DNA of 53,407 nt from Pseudomonadota bacterium (GTDB taxonomy: Bacteria > Pseudomonadota > Alphaproteobacteria > Rhodospirillales > Rhodospirillaceae), in the NCBI GenBank assembly GCA_020160875.1, contig JAIUPE010000011.1, forward strand, positions 1 to 53,407. The letters are read 5' to 3'. Made by a program: the position numbers and the translations under genes. Positions 9,901-19,175 of this stretch are shown one piece after another. Position 1 is the first letter of the stretch. Each line of letters starts with the position of its first letter. The notes under the pieces are model-generated. The model ran no database searches. It saw nothing but the letters and a program-made list of their open reading frames with translations, and was not told where the DNA came from.

Positions 9901-10746
9901 TTACCGCTCGGTCAGCGCACCGTAAAGTTCCGGACGGCGATCTCTAAAGAATCCGAACGCCGCACGAGCGCGGCGGACTTCATCGAGATCGATGGTCGCG
10001 GAGATGACGCCTTCGTCGGTGCGGTTCATCTCGGCGACCTTGTCGCCGCGATGGTTGGCGATGAAGGACGAGCCGTAGAACACCTGGCCATCTTCGGTGC
10101 CGACGCGGTTGGCGGCGACCACGGGCACGACGTTGGACACGGCATGGCCGATCATGGCGCGCTGCCAAAGATCCTTGGTGTCGAGCTCGGCATTGTCGGG
10201 CTCCGAGCCGATCGCGGTTGGATAAAACAGGATCTCGGCGCCCTGCAGCATCAGCGCGCGCGCGGTTTCCGGAAACCACTGGTCCCAGCAGATTCCGACA
10301 CCCATGGAACCGAAGCGGGTGCGCCAAGCCTTGAAACCGGTGTTGCCGGGGCGGAAGTAAAACTTCTCCTCGTAGCCCGGGCCATCGGGGATGTGGCTTT
10401 TGCGGTAGATACCCATCGTCGCGCCGCCGGCGTCGATCATGGCGAGGCTGTTGTAGAAATGGTTGTGCTCGCGCTCGAAGATCGAGGTCGGGATCACCAC
10501 ATTCAGCTTCTTGGCAAGTTCCGCCATGCGCAGCACCGCCGGGTGGCTGTCGGCCGGATAAGCGGCGTCGAAATGAGTTTCCTTCTCCTCACGGCAGAAG
10601 TAGTGGCCCTGAAACAACTCCGGCGGAAGAATGACCTGTGCGCCCTTCTTGGCCGCTTCGGTCACGAAGCCTTCGATCTTCGTAATGTTCTTCTCCATGT
10701 CGGTGGAGAAGGCGCACTGGATGGCCGCAACGGTGACTTTGGTCAT
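9901..10746 (-). CDS. aguB: N-carbamoylputrescine amidase
   Basis: The 281-residue nitrilase-superfamily enzyme hydrolyses N-carbamoylputrescine to putrescine, CO2 and ammonia. The catalytic triad is visible: Glu43 (LPPELFQG), Lys116 (IYRKSHIPDGPGY) and Cys153 (GVGICWDQWFPE). The FQGHYFCREE and EKFYFRPGNTGF segments fit AguB rather than a general amidase. It lies 10 bp downstream of aguA, which makes its substrate, so the pair forms a complete agmatine-to-putrescine module in the cytoplasm. Confidence 0.93.
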   Translation of the reverse strand: MTKVTVAAIQCAFSTDMEKNITKIEGFVTEAAKKGAQVILPPELFQGHYFCREEKETHFDAAYPADSHPAVLRMAELAKKLNVVIPTSIFEREHNHFYNSLAMIDAGGATMGIYRKSHIPDGPGYEEKFYFRPGNTGFKAWRTRFGSMGVGICWDQWFPETARALMLQGAEILFYPTAIGSEPDNAELDTKDLWQRAMIGHAVSNVVPVVAANRVGTEDGQVFYGSSFIANHRGDKVAEMNRTDEGVISATIDLDEVRRARAAFGFFRDRRPELYGALTER

Positions 10747-10756
10747 AGCGTTATCC

Positions 10757-11785
10757 TTAAGCCGGCTGCTGCTGCGTGATGCAGTGGAAGGAACCGCCGC
10801 CGGTTATAACAGAGTTCGCGGACAGGCCCACGGTGCGGCGGCCCGGGAACAGCTTGGCGATGGCCGCCACGGCCGCGTCGTCGGACTTCGCGCCGTAGAG
10901 CGGAACCACGACGGTGGTATTGCCGATATAGAAGTTCATCGAGCTGACGGGCATGACGTCGCCGTCCTCGTTCTCCATGCGGCCCGGGGACGGCACGGTC
11001 ATGACTTCGAGTTTTTTGCCGTTCACATCGCGCGCGGCCTTGAGGTCGGCGATGATGGCCTTCAATGCGTCGGTGTTCGGATCGTCGGACCCGAACGGCT
11101 CCATGCACACGACGACACCCGGCGCGATGAAACGCGCGATGTTATCGATATGGCCGTCCGTGTGATCGTTGGCGAGGCCGTCGCCCAGCCAGATCAGATG
11201 TTCGATACCGAGACCCGCCTTGAGGCGCGCTTCGATGTCCGTCTGCGCGAGGGACGGATTGCGGTTCTCGTTGAGGAGGCACTGGCGGGTGGTCAGCGCC
11301 GTGCCGAGGCCGTCCACGTCGATGGAACCGCCTTCCAGCACCCAATCGTTCAGAATGGCCGGCGTGCCGGCGTGCTGCGCGACAAAGGCCGCGACCTGGT
11401 CGTCGCCTTCGAGCACGTACTTACCGCCCCAGCCATTGAACTTGAAGCAAGACGCCTGAAGACCTGCCGGACCCTTCACGAAGATGGGCGCGATGTCGCG
11501 GAACCAGATGTCGCCGAACATGCCGGGGATGACTTGCGCATTCACGCCCTTGAGCGCGGCGCGCGCGGAGGCTACAGCCTCCGCGCCATTCGCGACGATC
11601 TTCAAGGCTTCGCCCTTGCCGTCATCGGCGATGGCTTTGAACAGCGCGGCGACTTCGGCGCGCGCCGGTTCCAAGTCCTCGAGCCACAGGTCGGCCGCGC
11701 TGGGCCAAGCGGACCAGACGGCGCTGTGTTTGTCCCATTCGGCGGGTTGGCGGAGCGGTGTGTTTGTGTTCGGTTTTGTGTCCAT
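10757..11785 (-). CDS. aguA: Agmatine deiminase
   Basis: The 342-residue enzyme converts agmatine to N-carbamoylputrescine and ammonia. It has the family's RQPAEWDKHSAVWSAWP start, the EGGSIDVDGLGT acidic loop, HTDGHIDNIARFI, and the C-terminal GGGSFHCITQQ carrying the catalytic Cys. I start it at the ATG at 11783-11785 (MDTKPNTNTPL); an in-frame ATG at 11860 would overlap the divergent methyltransferase gene and add a segment unlike the family. aguB follows. The 55-bp spacer to the divergent gene must hold both promoters. Confidence 0.93.
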   Translation of the reverse strand: MDTKPNTNTPLRQPAEWDKHSAVWSAWPSAADLWLEDLEPARAEVAALFKAIADDGKGEALKIVANGAEAVASARAALKGVNAQVIPGMFGDIWFRDIAPIFVKGPAGLQASCFKFNGWGGKYVLEGDDQVAAFVAQHAGTPAILNDWVLEGGSIDVDGLGTALTTRQCLLNENRNPSLAQTDIEARLKAGLGIEHLIWLGDGLANDHTDGHIDNIARFIAPGVVVCMEPFGSDDPNTDALKAIIADLKAARDVNGKKLEVMTVPSPGRMENEDGDVMPVSSMNFYIGNTTVVVPLYGAKSDDAAVAAIAKLFPGRRTVGLSANSVITGGGSFHCITQQQPA

Positions 11786-11840
11786 GGGACGCTCACATAC
11801 TGTCTGGAAGTCCCCCATGCAATGCTTGAGAATATGAATC

Positions 11841-12728
11841 ATGTCCTCGGGAAATATCACCGCCGACCGCCGGTATGACTACGCCCAGAGCTTGCGCGCG
11901 GAAGGGGACTTTTCGGCCGCGGCGGAGTTGATCGGGCAAGCCCTGGAACTGGCCCCGAAGTGGGCCGAGGGGCGGTTTGCCTTCGCTGAAACCCTGGTGG
12001 ACGCAGGGCGCGCCGCGGACGCCGTTGCAGCCTACCGCGCCTATCTCGCGGTCGACCCCGCCGACTCCATGGGTGCCGCGGCACGCCTGACGTTGCTGGG
12101 CGCGGCGCCGACTCCGGCCAACCTGCCGCCCGCCTATGTCACCCGATTGTTCGATGAATATGCGCCGCGCTTCGACACCGCTCTGACCGAGCGGCTCAAC
12201 TACCGGGGCCCGGCGCTTTTAAAGGAGGCCGTGACGCGTGTATGGCCCCGCCCTTTTTCGCGTGTATTCGACCTCGGCTGCGGGACCGGACTATCAGGCG
12301 CGGCCTTCCGCGATGCGGCCGCGTGGCTGGGCGGAGTCGATCTGTCGCCGGTCATGGTGAAAAAGGCCGACGCGAAGAAGATCTACGATCATCTGGAAGC
12401 GGGCGATATGGGCACCGCGGTGGCGAACCTCAAAGAACCGTGTGAGCTCATCCTCGCCGCCGACGTGCTTGTCTATGTGGGCGATCTATCGCCGCTGTTC
12501 GCCCTTGTGCGCGATGCGCTCGTCCCCGGCGGTATTTTCGCCTTCACCGTTCAGCGCGCCGAGAGCGGCGACTATGCGCTGGGACGCGAGCAGCGCTATA
12601 GCCACAGCCGCGCGTATATCGAACGCCAAGCCGATGCGGCGGACTTCGAGGTGGCGATCCTGGAAGACGTCGTGACCCGTCAGGAAGCCGGCAAGGACGT
12701 GCCGGGCCTGCTCGCCGTTCTAGTTTAA
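11841..12728 (+). CDS. TPR-containing SAM-dependent methyltransferase
   Basis: The 295-residue protein joins an N-terminal tetratricopeptide pair (about residues 10-75, with repeated A-G/A-A helices such as AAELIGQALELAPKWAEG) to a class I methyltransferase domain. That domain begins near LPPAYVTRLFDEYAPRFD and carries motif I VFDLGCGTG, then GVDLSPVMV and ILAADVLVYVGDL. The YVTRLFDEYAxxFD element is common in TPR-methyltransferases of unknown substrate. It is divergent from aguA, and its last 9 bp overlap the end of the convergent rlmI-like gene. Confidence 0.85.
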   Translation: MSSGNITADRRYDYAQSLRAEGDFSAAAELIGQALELAPKWAEGRFAFAETLVDAGRAADAVAAYRAYLAVDPADSMGAAARLTLLGAAPTPANLPPAYVTRLFDEYAPRFDTALTERLNYRGPALLKEAVTRVWPRPFSRVFDLGCGTGLSGAAFRDAAAWLGGVDLSPVMVKKADAKKIYDHLEAGDMGTAVANLKEPCELILAADVLVYVGDLSPLFALVRDALVPGGIFAFTVQRAESGDYALGREQRYSHSRAYIERQADAADFEVAILEDVVTRQEAGKDVPGLLAVLV

Positions 12729-13913
12729 ATGAAACACCAGCGCCTTCAGATAGGCGCTTTCCGGCAACAACGGATGCACCGGATGATCCGGGCCGGCGCC
12801 GGCGGTGCGGATGATCTTGCCCGCACGTTTCGCGTCCTCGAGCCCGCGCGCGACAGCGGCCGTGAATTCATCGAGCGGCGCGTTGTGACTGCAGGAGGCG
12901 ACGAGGAGACAGCCGCCGGGCGCGGTGACTTCCGCTGAAAGGCGCGCGAGCTTGCGATACCCCTGCAGGCCCGCCTTCAGATCCTTCTTCGATTTCACGA
13001 AGGCCGGCGGATCGGCGATGACGACATCCCAGGTCTTGCGCGCGCGCACGGCGTTTTCCAGGAAGGGGAACACTTCCGCCTTCTCGAACGTACACGCGAC
13101 CTTGTTGGCGGCCGCGGCTTTGGCGGCGAGGTCCAGCGAATGCGCGGAGCGGTCAACGGCGGTGACGTTCTTGGCGCCGCCAAGCGCGCAAGCCATCGCG
13201 AAGCCGCCGGTGTGGGTGTAGAGGTCGATGGCGCTCGCACCTTTTGCAAGCTTGCCCATGAAGGCGCGGTTGTCGCGCTGATCGAAGAACCAACCGGTCT
13301 TCTGGCCGGAGGTGAGATCGCAGAAGAAGGTGGCGCCGTTTTCCTCGACGGGCACATCACCCTCAAGCGCCCCGTGTACGACGCGCACGTCCTGCTCGAG
13401 CCCTTCGAGTCCGCGCGCCGGCGTGTCGGCACGCACAACGACGGCGCGCGGATTCGTAAGCTGCACCAGCGCGTCGAGGATCAGCGGAAGCAGCGCGTCC
13501 ATGCCGGCGGTGTTCGGCTGGAGCACAAAGACATCACCGAAACGATCGATGATGAGTCCGGGCAGGCCGTCCGCCTCGGCGTGGACGAGCCGGTAGAAAG
13601 GACGCGCGAACAGGCGGTCGCGCAGGGATAGCGCGGTCTTGAGCTTGCCCGCGACGAACGCGGCGTCGATGGCGACGTCCGGCGCATGGGCCAGCACCCG
13701 GGCGCTGATGAGCGTGCGTGGGTTGAACTGGGCGGTGGCCAGGAGGGTCCCGCCAGCGTCGGCGATGGTTACAATGGCCCCCGCCGGCAAGGCCTTGGTC
13801 TCCGGGTCCATTTTCACTTCGTTGGAGAAGATCCAGGGATAGCCCGACTGGAGGCGCCGTTGGGCGCGGGGCTGGAGGATAAGACGCGGATGACGGGTAA
13901 CAGGCGTGTTCAT
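12720..13913 (-). CDS. rlmI: RlmI-like 23S rRNA (cytosine-C5) methyltransferase
   Basis: The 397-residue protein has an N-terminal PUA domain (residues 1-80, with RRLQSGYPWIFSNEV) and a C-terminal class I methyltransferase. The latter includes SGQKTGWFFDQRDNR, DLYTHTGGFAMACALGGA, and the catalytic-loop region VIADPPAFVKSKKDLKAGLQGYRKL; LLVASCSHN follows near the end. This architecture is that of RlmI (YccW), which makes m5C1962 in E. coli 23S rRNA. Other COG1092 members have related targets, so exact site specificity is inferred. It is monocistronic, convergent with the preceding gene. Confidence 0.85.
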   Translation of the reverse strand: MNTPVTRHPRLILQPRAQRRLQSGYPWIFSNEVKMDPETKALPAGAIVTIADAGGTLLATAQFNPRTLISARVLAHAPDVAIDAAFVAGKLKTALSLRDRLFARPFYRLVHAEADGLPGLIIDRFGDVFVLQPNTAGMDALLPLILDALVQLTNPRAVVVRADTPARGLEGLEQDVRVVHGALEGDVPVEENGATFFCDLTSGQKTGWFFDQRDNRAFMGKLAKGASAIDLYTHTGGFAMACALGGAKNVTAVDRSAHSLDLAAKAAAANKVACTFEKAEVFPFLENAVRARKTWDVVIADPPAFVKSKKDLKAGLQGYRKLARLSAEVTAPGGCLLVASCSHNAPLDEFTAAVARGLEDAKRAGKIIRTAGAGPDHPVHPLLPESAYLKALVFHLN

Positions 13914-14012
13914 GGCGGTCCTTTGCCACCGAATTGGCCGAAAACATAGGAAAAAACGCGCACCGGAGGCTATACTCGCCCCTTCCGTCGGACCCTAAAG
14001 GGAGGCGTCCCC

Positions 14013-14459
14013 ATGATCACCCTGACCATCAACGAGCAAAAGCACGAGGTGGAGGTCGATCCGTCGACGCCGCTGTTGTGGGTATTGCGCGACAAGCTGG
14101 CGATGACCGGCACCAAGTTCGGCTGCGGCATCGCGCAGTGCGGGGCCTGTACCGTGCATATCAACGGCATGGCCGCCAGGGCCTGCGTGACGCCGGTGAG
14201 CATGGTGACCGACGCCAAGATCACGACCATCGAGGGGCTTTCGACCGACGGCAGCCATCCGGTGCAGGCGGCCTGGGTGGCCCATGAAGTGCCGCAGTGC
14301 GGCTATTGCCAGCCCGGCATGATGATGGCCGCCGCCGCGCTTCTGACCCAGAAACCGAACCCGACGGACGCGGACATCGACGCGGCGATCACCAATATCT
14401 GCCGCTGCGGCACGTACCCGCGTGTGCGCGCCGCCATCCATTCCATCGCCAAGACCTGA
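14013..14459 (+). CDS. iorA: Molybdenum hydroxylase small subunit, two [2Fe-2S] clusters (IorA-like)
   Basis: The 148-residue protein is the electron-transfer subunit of a xanthine-oxidase-family enzyme of the isoquinoline 1-oxidoreductase/aldehyde oxidase type. An N-terminal plant-ferredoxin fold carries Cys residues in [14 protein letters not shown] with a later partner in ARACVTP; the C-terminal helical domain holds [13 protein letters not shown] and [20 protein letters not shown] precedes the ATG by a few bases, and a TATACT at 13971-13976 could be a -10 element. The large subunit gene follows after 11 bp. The substrate cannot be deduced. Confidence 0.92.
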   Translation: MITLTINEQKHEVEVDPSTPLLWVLRDKLAMTGTKFGCGIAQCGACTVHINGMAARACVTPVSMVTDAKITTIEGLSTDGSHPVQAAWVAHEVPQCGYCQPGMMMAAAALLTQKPNPTDADIDAAITNICRCGTYPRVRAAIHSIAKT

Positions 14460-14470
14460 GGAGAAGCATC

Positions 14471-16621
14471 ATGAACTTCGCCCTCAATCGCCGCCTTTTC
14501 CTGCAAGCCTCCACCGTCGCCGGTGGTGGCTTCATGCTTGGCTTCGCGCTGCCGGGCAATGAAGCGGAAGCCGCCGCGGCACCGGAAGTGAACGCCTGGA
14601 TCGTGATCCAACCGGATGACACCGTCATTGTGCGCGTCGCTCATTCGGAAATGGGTCAGGGCGCCTTCACGGCGCTGCCGATGATGGTCGCGGAAGAACT
14701 CAACGCCGACTGGGCGAAGGTAAAACCGGAGTTCATCAACCCGACCGAACATGTGCAGCGCAACCGTGTCTGGGGCGGCACCGCGACTGTGGGCAGCCGC
14801 GCCGTGCGCACCAGCCATGAATACTTACGCAAGGCGGGCGCCAGCGCGCGCGAGATGCTGATCGCCGCCGCCGCGCAGCAGTGGAAAGTCCCGGCGAGCG
14901 AAGTGCGCGCCGAGAAGAGTGTACTCACGCATACGCCGACGGGCCGCACCTTGAGCTACGGCAAGGTCGCGAGCGCCGCGTCGCGCATGCCGGCGCCGAA
15001 AGACGTCGCGCTGAAGCCGCACACGGAATGGACCATCCTGGGCACGCCGAAGAGCCGCGTGGAGATCCCCGACAAGGTGATGGGAAAACCGGTGTTCGCC
15101 ATCGACGTGCGCCTTCCGGACATGCTGTTCGCGGCCATCGAGCACAGCCCCGCGTTTGGCGGCAAGCTGAAGAGCTTCGATGAAAAAGCGGTCGCCAAAA
15201 TGCCGGGCGTGCGTGCCGTGGTGGCTCTCGCCGATAGCGCCGTCGCGGTCGTGGCTGACAGCTATTTTGAGGCCTCACGCGCTTAGACAGTGCTGCCGAT
15301 CGAGTGGGACCGCGGGCCCAACGGCCATGTGAACCATGCGGATGTGCTGGCTTTCGTGAAAAGCGGGCTGACGGCGACCGATCCGCTGGAAGGCGCGAGC
15401 GAAGGCGACGTTGTCGCCGCCATCGCCAAGGGCGCGAAGGTGATCGAGGCGGAATATCACGCTCCATTCCTGTCCCACGCCCCGATGGAGCCGCAGAACG
15501 CCACGGCGCGCGTGAGCGCCGACCTCGTTGAAATCTGGGCGCCAACACAGAATATCGAAGCGACGCTGAATCTGGCGGCCAAAGCCGCTGGCGTGGACAT
15601 CGGCAAGGTGAAGGTGCATCCGGTGATGGCGGGCGGCGGTTTCGGCCGGCGCGGCGGGCAACTCGAGTATGTGCCACAGGCGGTGGAACTCTCCATGCGC
15701 ATGGGCAAACCGGTGCAGGTGATCTGGTCGCGCGAGGAAGATATCCGCCACGACTACTACCGCCCGATTTCCTCGGCGAAGTTCAAGGCCGCGTTCGACG
15801 CGCAGAACAATCCCATCGCCTGGGATACACGCATCGCCGGCCAGTCGATCATGTCCACCGTGAACCCCGAGGCTCTCAAGAAGGGCACCGATTTGGGCTT
15901 TCTGGTGTGCTTCACAGACAATCCGTACGATGTGCCGAACCGCCGCGTGGATTTCGGCATGCGCAACACCCATGTGCCGGTGGGCTATTGGCGCTCAGTG
16001 AACCATTCGCAGAACGGCTATTTCCGCGAATGTTTCGTGGACGAAATGGCCGAAGCCGCCGGCATGGACCCGTATCAGTTCCGCCGCAAGCTCCTGGCCA
16101 ACTCCCCGAAGCAGCTCGCCTGTATGGACGCCGCCGCCAAGGCGGCCGGTTGGGGCCGTTCACTGCCGCAAGGTGTCTTCCAAGGCATTGCACAAGTCGA
16201 TGGCTACGGCAGCTACGTGGCGTCCGTCGTCGAAGCCTCCGTGCGTCCTGATGGCCATCCGAAGGTGCATCGTGTCGTCGCGGCTATCGATTGCGGCCAT
16301 GTGGTGAACCCGGATACGGTGAAGGCGCAAACCGAAGGCGCGGTGGCCTGGGCGCTGTCGGCAGCGCTCTACGGCGAGATCACCATCAAGAACGGCGGCG
16401 TGGAGCAAGGCAACTACCACGACTATCCGATGGTGAAGATGGCCGAGATGCCGGTGGTGGAAGTGGTGCTGGTGCCATCCTACGACTTCTGGGGCGGCGT
16501 CGGCGAGCCGGGCGCGCCGCCGGTCACCCCGGCCCTGCTCAACGCCATGTACAAGGCGACGGGCCGGCGCATCCGGAACCTACCGATTGTAAAAGACAGC
16601 CAACCACGCTCGGCTGACTAG
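14471..16621 (+). pseudogene. iorB: Molybdenum hydroxylase large subunit (IorB-like), interrupted by an in-frame TAG
   Basis: The frame codes for a molybdopterin-cytosine-dinucleotide subunit of about 716 residues, normal for the family. It starts with a Tat signal (NRRLFLQAS, residues 6-14), followed by the GQGAFTALPMMVAEEL and VWGGTATVGSRAVR segments. A TAG at 15284-15286 ends translation after 271 residues, just where relatives read an unbroken ALxxLPIEWDEGPN; the same frame resumes at once with LPIEWDRGPN and continues intact to GGGFGRRGGQ and GVGEPGAPPVTPALLNA. A GTG at 15290 could reinitiate, but a separate second half would lack the Tat signal. One base change accounts for the stop and no other decay is seen, so it is a recent nonsense mutation, a sequencing error, or read-through. 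Confidence 0.8.
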
Positions 16622-16653
16622 GACTCTTTTTTATTCGGCCGTTTGCGGCCCGT

Positions 16654-17088
16654 CTAAAACGGCTTCAAGACGACCATGATCACGATGATGATCATGGCGA
16701 CGGCCGGAAGTTCGTTGACCATGCGGTAGAACTTCGCCGTACGGGTGTTGGCGTCGCGCGCAAAGTCCTTCGTCCAGCGCTCCATGAGTCCGTGCATGAA
16801 AACGAGGACGACGACGAAGGCGAGCTTCACATGGATCCAGCCCTGGTGCCAATCCACCGGGCTTTCCGGCAAAACCAACATCAGGATGCCGAATCCCATC
16901 GCGGCAGCTGCGGCCGGGCGCATGATGATGCGCAGGAGACGGCCTTCCATGCCCTTCAGCATCTCAGACGCTTCGGAGCCAGGCGCGAGGCCGACGTGGT
17001 TCACAAACAGGCGCGGCAGATAAAGCAATCCCGCCATCCATGCGATGACAGCGATAATGTGCAGCGCCTTGATCCAGAAAAAGAGCAT
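16654..17088 (-). CDS. hemJ: Protoporphyrinogen IX oxidase HemJ
   Basis: The 144-residue membrane protein has four predicted helices: about 3-23, 55-75, 85-103 and 125-143. It matches the HemJ/UPF0093 family, which oxidises protoporphyrinogen IX to protoporphyrin IX in many alphaproteobacteria and cyanobacteria. The conserved His10 in ALHIIAVIAWMAGLLYLPRL, the following RLFVNH, and the WIHVKLAFV helix are all present. It is the last gene of the haem cluster, 181 bp after hemF, and that gap contains an inverted repeat. Convergent with the iorB-like gene. Confidence 0.92.
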   Translation of the reverse strand: MLFFWIKALHIIAVIAWMAGLLYLPRLFVNHVGLAPGSEASEMLKGMEGRLLRIIMRPAAAAAMGFGILMLVLPESPVDWHQGWIHVKLAFVVVLVFMHGLMERWTKDFARDANTRTAKFYRMVNELPAVAMIIIVIMVVLKPF

Positions 17089-17107
17089 GAGGCCCCCTTG
17101 CTTCTAA

Positions 17108-17185
17108 GCCCCTCGCCTTTATGGGGAGGAGGTTGGAGGTGGGGGGATGACCCGCACCGTCGCCGCTTGTAGCCTTACCCCCACC
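17108..17185. repeat. GC-rich intergenic inverted repeat between hemF and hemJ
   Basis: GGTGGGGG (17138-17145) and CCCCCACC (17178-17185) are 8-bp inverted arms about 32 nt apart, preceded by a smaller CCCC...GGGG hairpin near 17110-17126. Runs of this GGGGAGG...GGTGGGG kind are familiar as dispersed intergenic repeats in alphaproteobacterial genomes. Only one copy is in this window, so its repetitive nature is an inference. It splits hemJ from the rest of the haem operon and could attenuate or process the transcript. Confidence 0.4.
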
Positions 17186-17269
17186 CGCGTTTGCTGTCGC
17201 GTGTTTTTCGAGACCGGACAGCGCCCGAAGCGTACGGCGCCGTCCCACACGAGAGGGGGCGTTGGTCTG

Positions 17270-18109
17270 CTATGGCCACTTTGCCGTGGGCGGCATGCTC
17301 ATGAGATAGGCGTCGGGGTTCGCGTCGGTGGCGAAGCCGAATTTTGTGCCGCGGTCGTAAACGAGGTTGAACTCCACGTAGCGGCCGCGTTTGATGAGCT
17401 GCTTTTCCTTGTCGGCGTCCGTGAAGGCCGTGTCTTTCCGCCGGGCGACAATCTTCGGGATCACAGCGAGGAACGCTTCGCCGACGTCGCGTTGAAAAGC
17501 AAAATCCTTCTTGATGTCGCCGCTGTTGAGATCGTCGAAGAAGATGCCGCCGACACCGCGCGGTTCCTTCCGATGCGGTAGATAGAAGTACTTGTCGCAC
17601 CATTCCTTATATTCGGCGTAAGCGCCCGGACGATAACGGTCACACGCCTCCCTCATCGCCGCGTGGAAGTCCTTGGTGTCTTCGTCGAAAGGAATGGTGG
17701 GGGTGAGGTCGGCGCCGCCGCCCAGCCACAGTTTGCTGGTGTGCATGAAACGGAGATTCATATGCACGGTCGGCACGAAAGGGTTGAGCATGTGAGTGAC
17801 GAGCGAAATGCCGCTGGCGGTGAACTGGCCGTCGGACTCTTTCGCCCCCGGCATCTGGGCCATGCCCTGTTCGGACAACTTACCCCAAACGTGGCTGACA
17901 TTGACGCCCGCCTTCTCGAACACTTTCCCGCGCAGCACACGCATGCGCCCGCCGCCTTTGAGACGGTGGTCGGGGCCGCGTTCCCATTCGGTCTGCTCGA
18001 ACTTCACCCCGTCTTCGAAGCTTTCGAAGCTGGCACAGATGCGGTCTTGCAAGTTCTTAAAGAACGCAACGGCGTCGGCAATGAATTCGTCGGAGACTTG
18101 AGAGGTCAT
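17270..18109 (-). CDS. hemF: Oxygen-dependent coproporphyrinogen III oxidase
   Basis: The 279-residue soluble enzyme decarboxylates two propionates of coproporphyrinogen III to give protoporphyrinogen IX, using O2. Family features include GGGRMRVLRGKVFEKAGVNV, HMNLRFM, LWLGGGADLTP with its conserved acidic and His neighbours, CDKYFYLPHRKEPRGVGGIFFDDL, and RGRYVEFNLVYDRGTKFG. Length is normal. Its ATG overlaps the hemE stop by 4 bp (ATGA), so it is translationally coupled. The oxygen-dependent isoform implies aerobic haem synthesis. Confidence 0.97.
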   Translation of the reverse strand: MTSQVSDEFIADAVAFFKNLQDRICASFESFEDGVKFEQTEWERGPDHRLKGGGRMRVLRGKVFEKAGVNVSHVWGKLSEQGMAQMPGAKESDGQFTASGISLVTHMLNPFVPTVHMNLRFMHTSKLWLGGGADLTPTIPFDEDTKDFHAAMREACDRYRPGAYAEYKEWCDKYFYLPHRKEPRGVGGIFFDDLNSGDIKKDFAFQRDVGEAFLAVIPKIVARRKDTAFTDADKEKQLIKRGRYVEFNLVYDRGTKFGFATDANPDAYLMSMPPTAKWP

Positions 18110-19140
18110 TTTGCGGTCCGTTCATGCACATAATCGACGAGGCGCTTCACGGCATCGGGGTCGACTTCCGGCCAGATGCCATGGCCGAGATTGAAGATAT
18201 GGCCGGGCGCGGGGCCCGCGTCGGCGAGGATCTCGTCGATGCGCTTTTCAAGCGCCGCTTTCGGCGCGAACAGCACGGCGGGATCGAGGTTGCCCTGGAT
18301 CGCCTTGCCCGGAAGCAATTTGCGCGCGCCGGCGAGCGGCACACGCCAATCGAGGCCCACCACATGCACGGGAAGCTCGGAGATGATGTCGAGCATCGTG
18401 CCGCAGTTGTTGGCGAAGTAGATGAGCGGAACGTCGAGGTCCTTGAGTCCCTCGAAGATGCGCTTCACCGGCGGGAGAGCGACGTTGCGGAAGTCGTGTG
18501 GGCCAAGGAGGCCGCCCCAGGATTCAAACAACATCAGCGCCTGCGCGCCCGCGGCGGCCTGAGCACGCAGGTAAACGATCATCGCGTCGGCGAGACGCTC
18601 AAGGAGACGCGCCGTCACCTCGGGCTGCGCATGAACGAAAGAGCGCGGCACGGAGAATTCCTTCGAGGGCTTGCCGGCAACGAGATAGGCAAAGAGCGTG
18701 AACGGCGAGCCGGCGAAACCGATGAGCGGCACATGAGCCGGAAGACCGGCGCGGGTGAGCTTGATCGCTTCCATGACGAACGGCACATCGCGCTCCGGGA
18801 CCAGCGGGCGAATCGCTTCGACCTGCTTCAGGGTGCGGATCGGATCGGCGATCACGGGTCCCGGCGCGTAGTCGAGATCGATCCCCATGCCTTCGAGCGG
18901 CACCATGATGTCGGAGAAGATGATGGAGGCGTCGAAGGCGAAGCGGCGGATCGGCTGTAGGGTGACTTCGGCGGCGAGTTCAGGCGTACGCGTGAGTTCG
19001 GCGAAACCGACCTTGGCCCGCACTTCGCGGTACTCGGGAAGATAGCGCCCGGCCTGGCGCATGACCCAGATCGGCGTGTGCGACGTCGGTTGACGGCGGC
19101 AGGCAGCGAGGAACGGAGGCAGCGCGGTCGAATCGGTCAC
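18106..19140 (-). CDS. hemE: Uroporphyrinogen III decarboxylase
   Basis: The 344-residue enzyme converts uroporphyrinogen III to coproporphyrinogen III by removing four acetate carboxyls. The N-terminal signature WVMRQAGRYLPEYREVR is present, as are FSDIMVPLEGMGIDLDYAPGPV with the catalytic Asp, GFAGSPFTLFAYLV, LFESWGGLL and FNLGHGIWPEVDPD. Length is typical. It follows hemC by 35 bp and overlaps hemF by 4 bp. Confidence 0.97.
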   Translation of the reverse strand: MTDSTALPPFLAACRRQPTSHTPIWVMRQAGRYLPEYREVRAKVGFAELTRTPELAAEVTLQPIRRFAFDASIIFSDIMVPLEGMGIDLDYAPGPVIADPIRTLKQVEAIRPLVPERDVPFVMEAIKLTRAGLPAHVPLIGFAGSPFTLFAYLVAGKPSKEFSVPRSFVHAQPEVTARLLERLADAMIVYLRAQAAAGAQALMLFESWGGLLGPHDFRNVALPPVKRIFEGLKDLDVPLIYFANNCGTMLDIISELPVHVVGLDWRVPLAGARKLLPGKAIQGNLDPAVLFAPKAALEKRIDEILADAGPAPGHIFNLGHGIWPEVDPDAVKRLVDYVHERTAK

Positions 19141-19175
19141 GGGACTTCTCTTTGCTGGTGAATTTCTAACATGTG

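Noticed and set aside
10631-11878. 415-codon plus-strand frame opposite aguA
   Set aside because: Antisense shadow; aguA has catalytic motifs and an operon partner on the minus strand.
15284-15286. TAG as a pyrrolysine site
   Set aside because: Many genes here do not depend on such decoding, no pyl genes are visible, and the family has no pyrrolysine at this place.
15290-16621. Second part of the iorB frame as an independent gene starting at GTG 15290
   Set aside because: It is in the same frame as the first part, lacks a Tat signal and its own ribosome site, and together the two make one normal-length protein.
16622-16653. GGCCG/CGGCC hairpin with a T-run between iorB and hemJ
   Set aside because: The T-run precedes the hairpin on the plus strand and reads as A-run after it on the minus strand, so it does not make a normal terminator in either direction.
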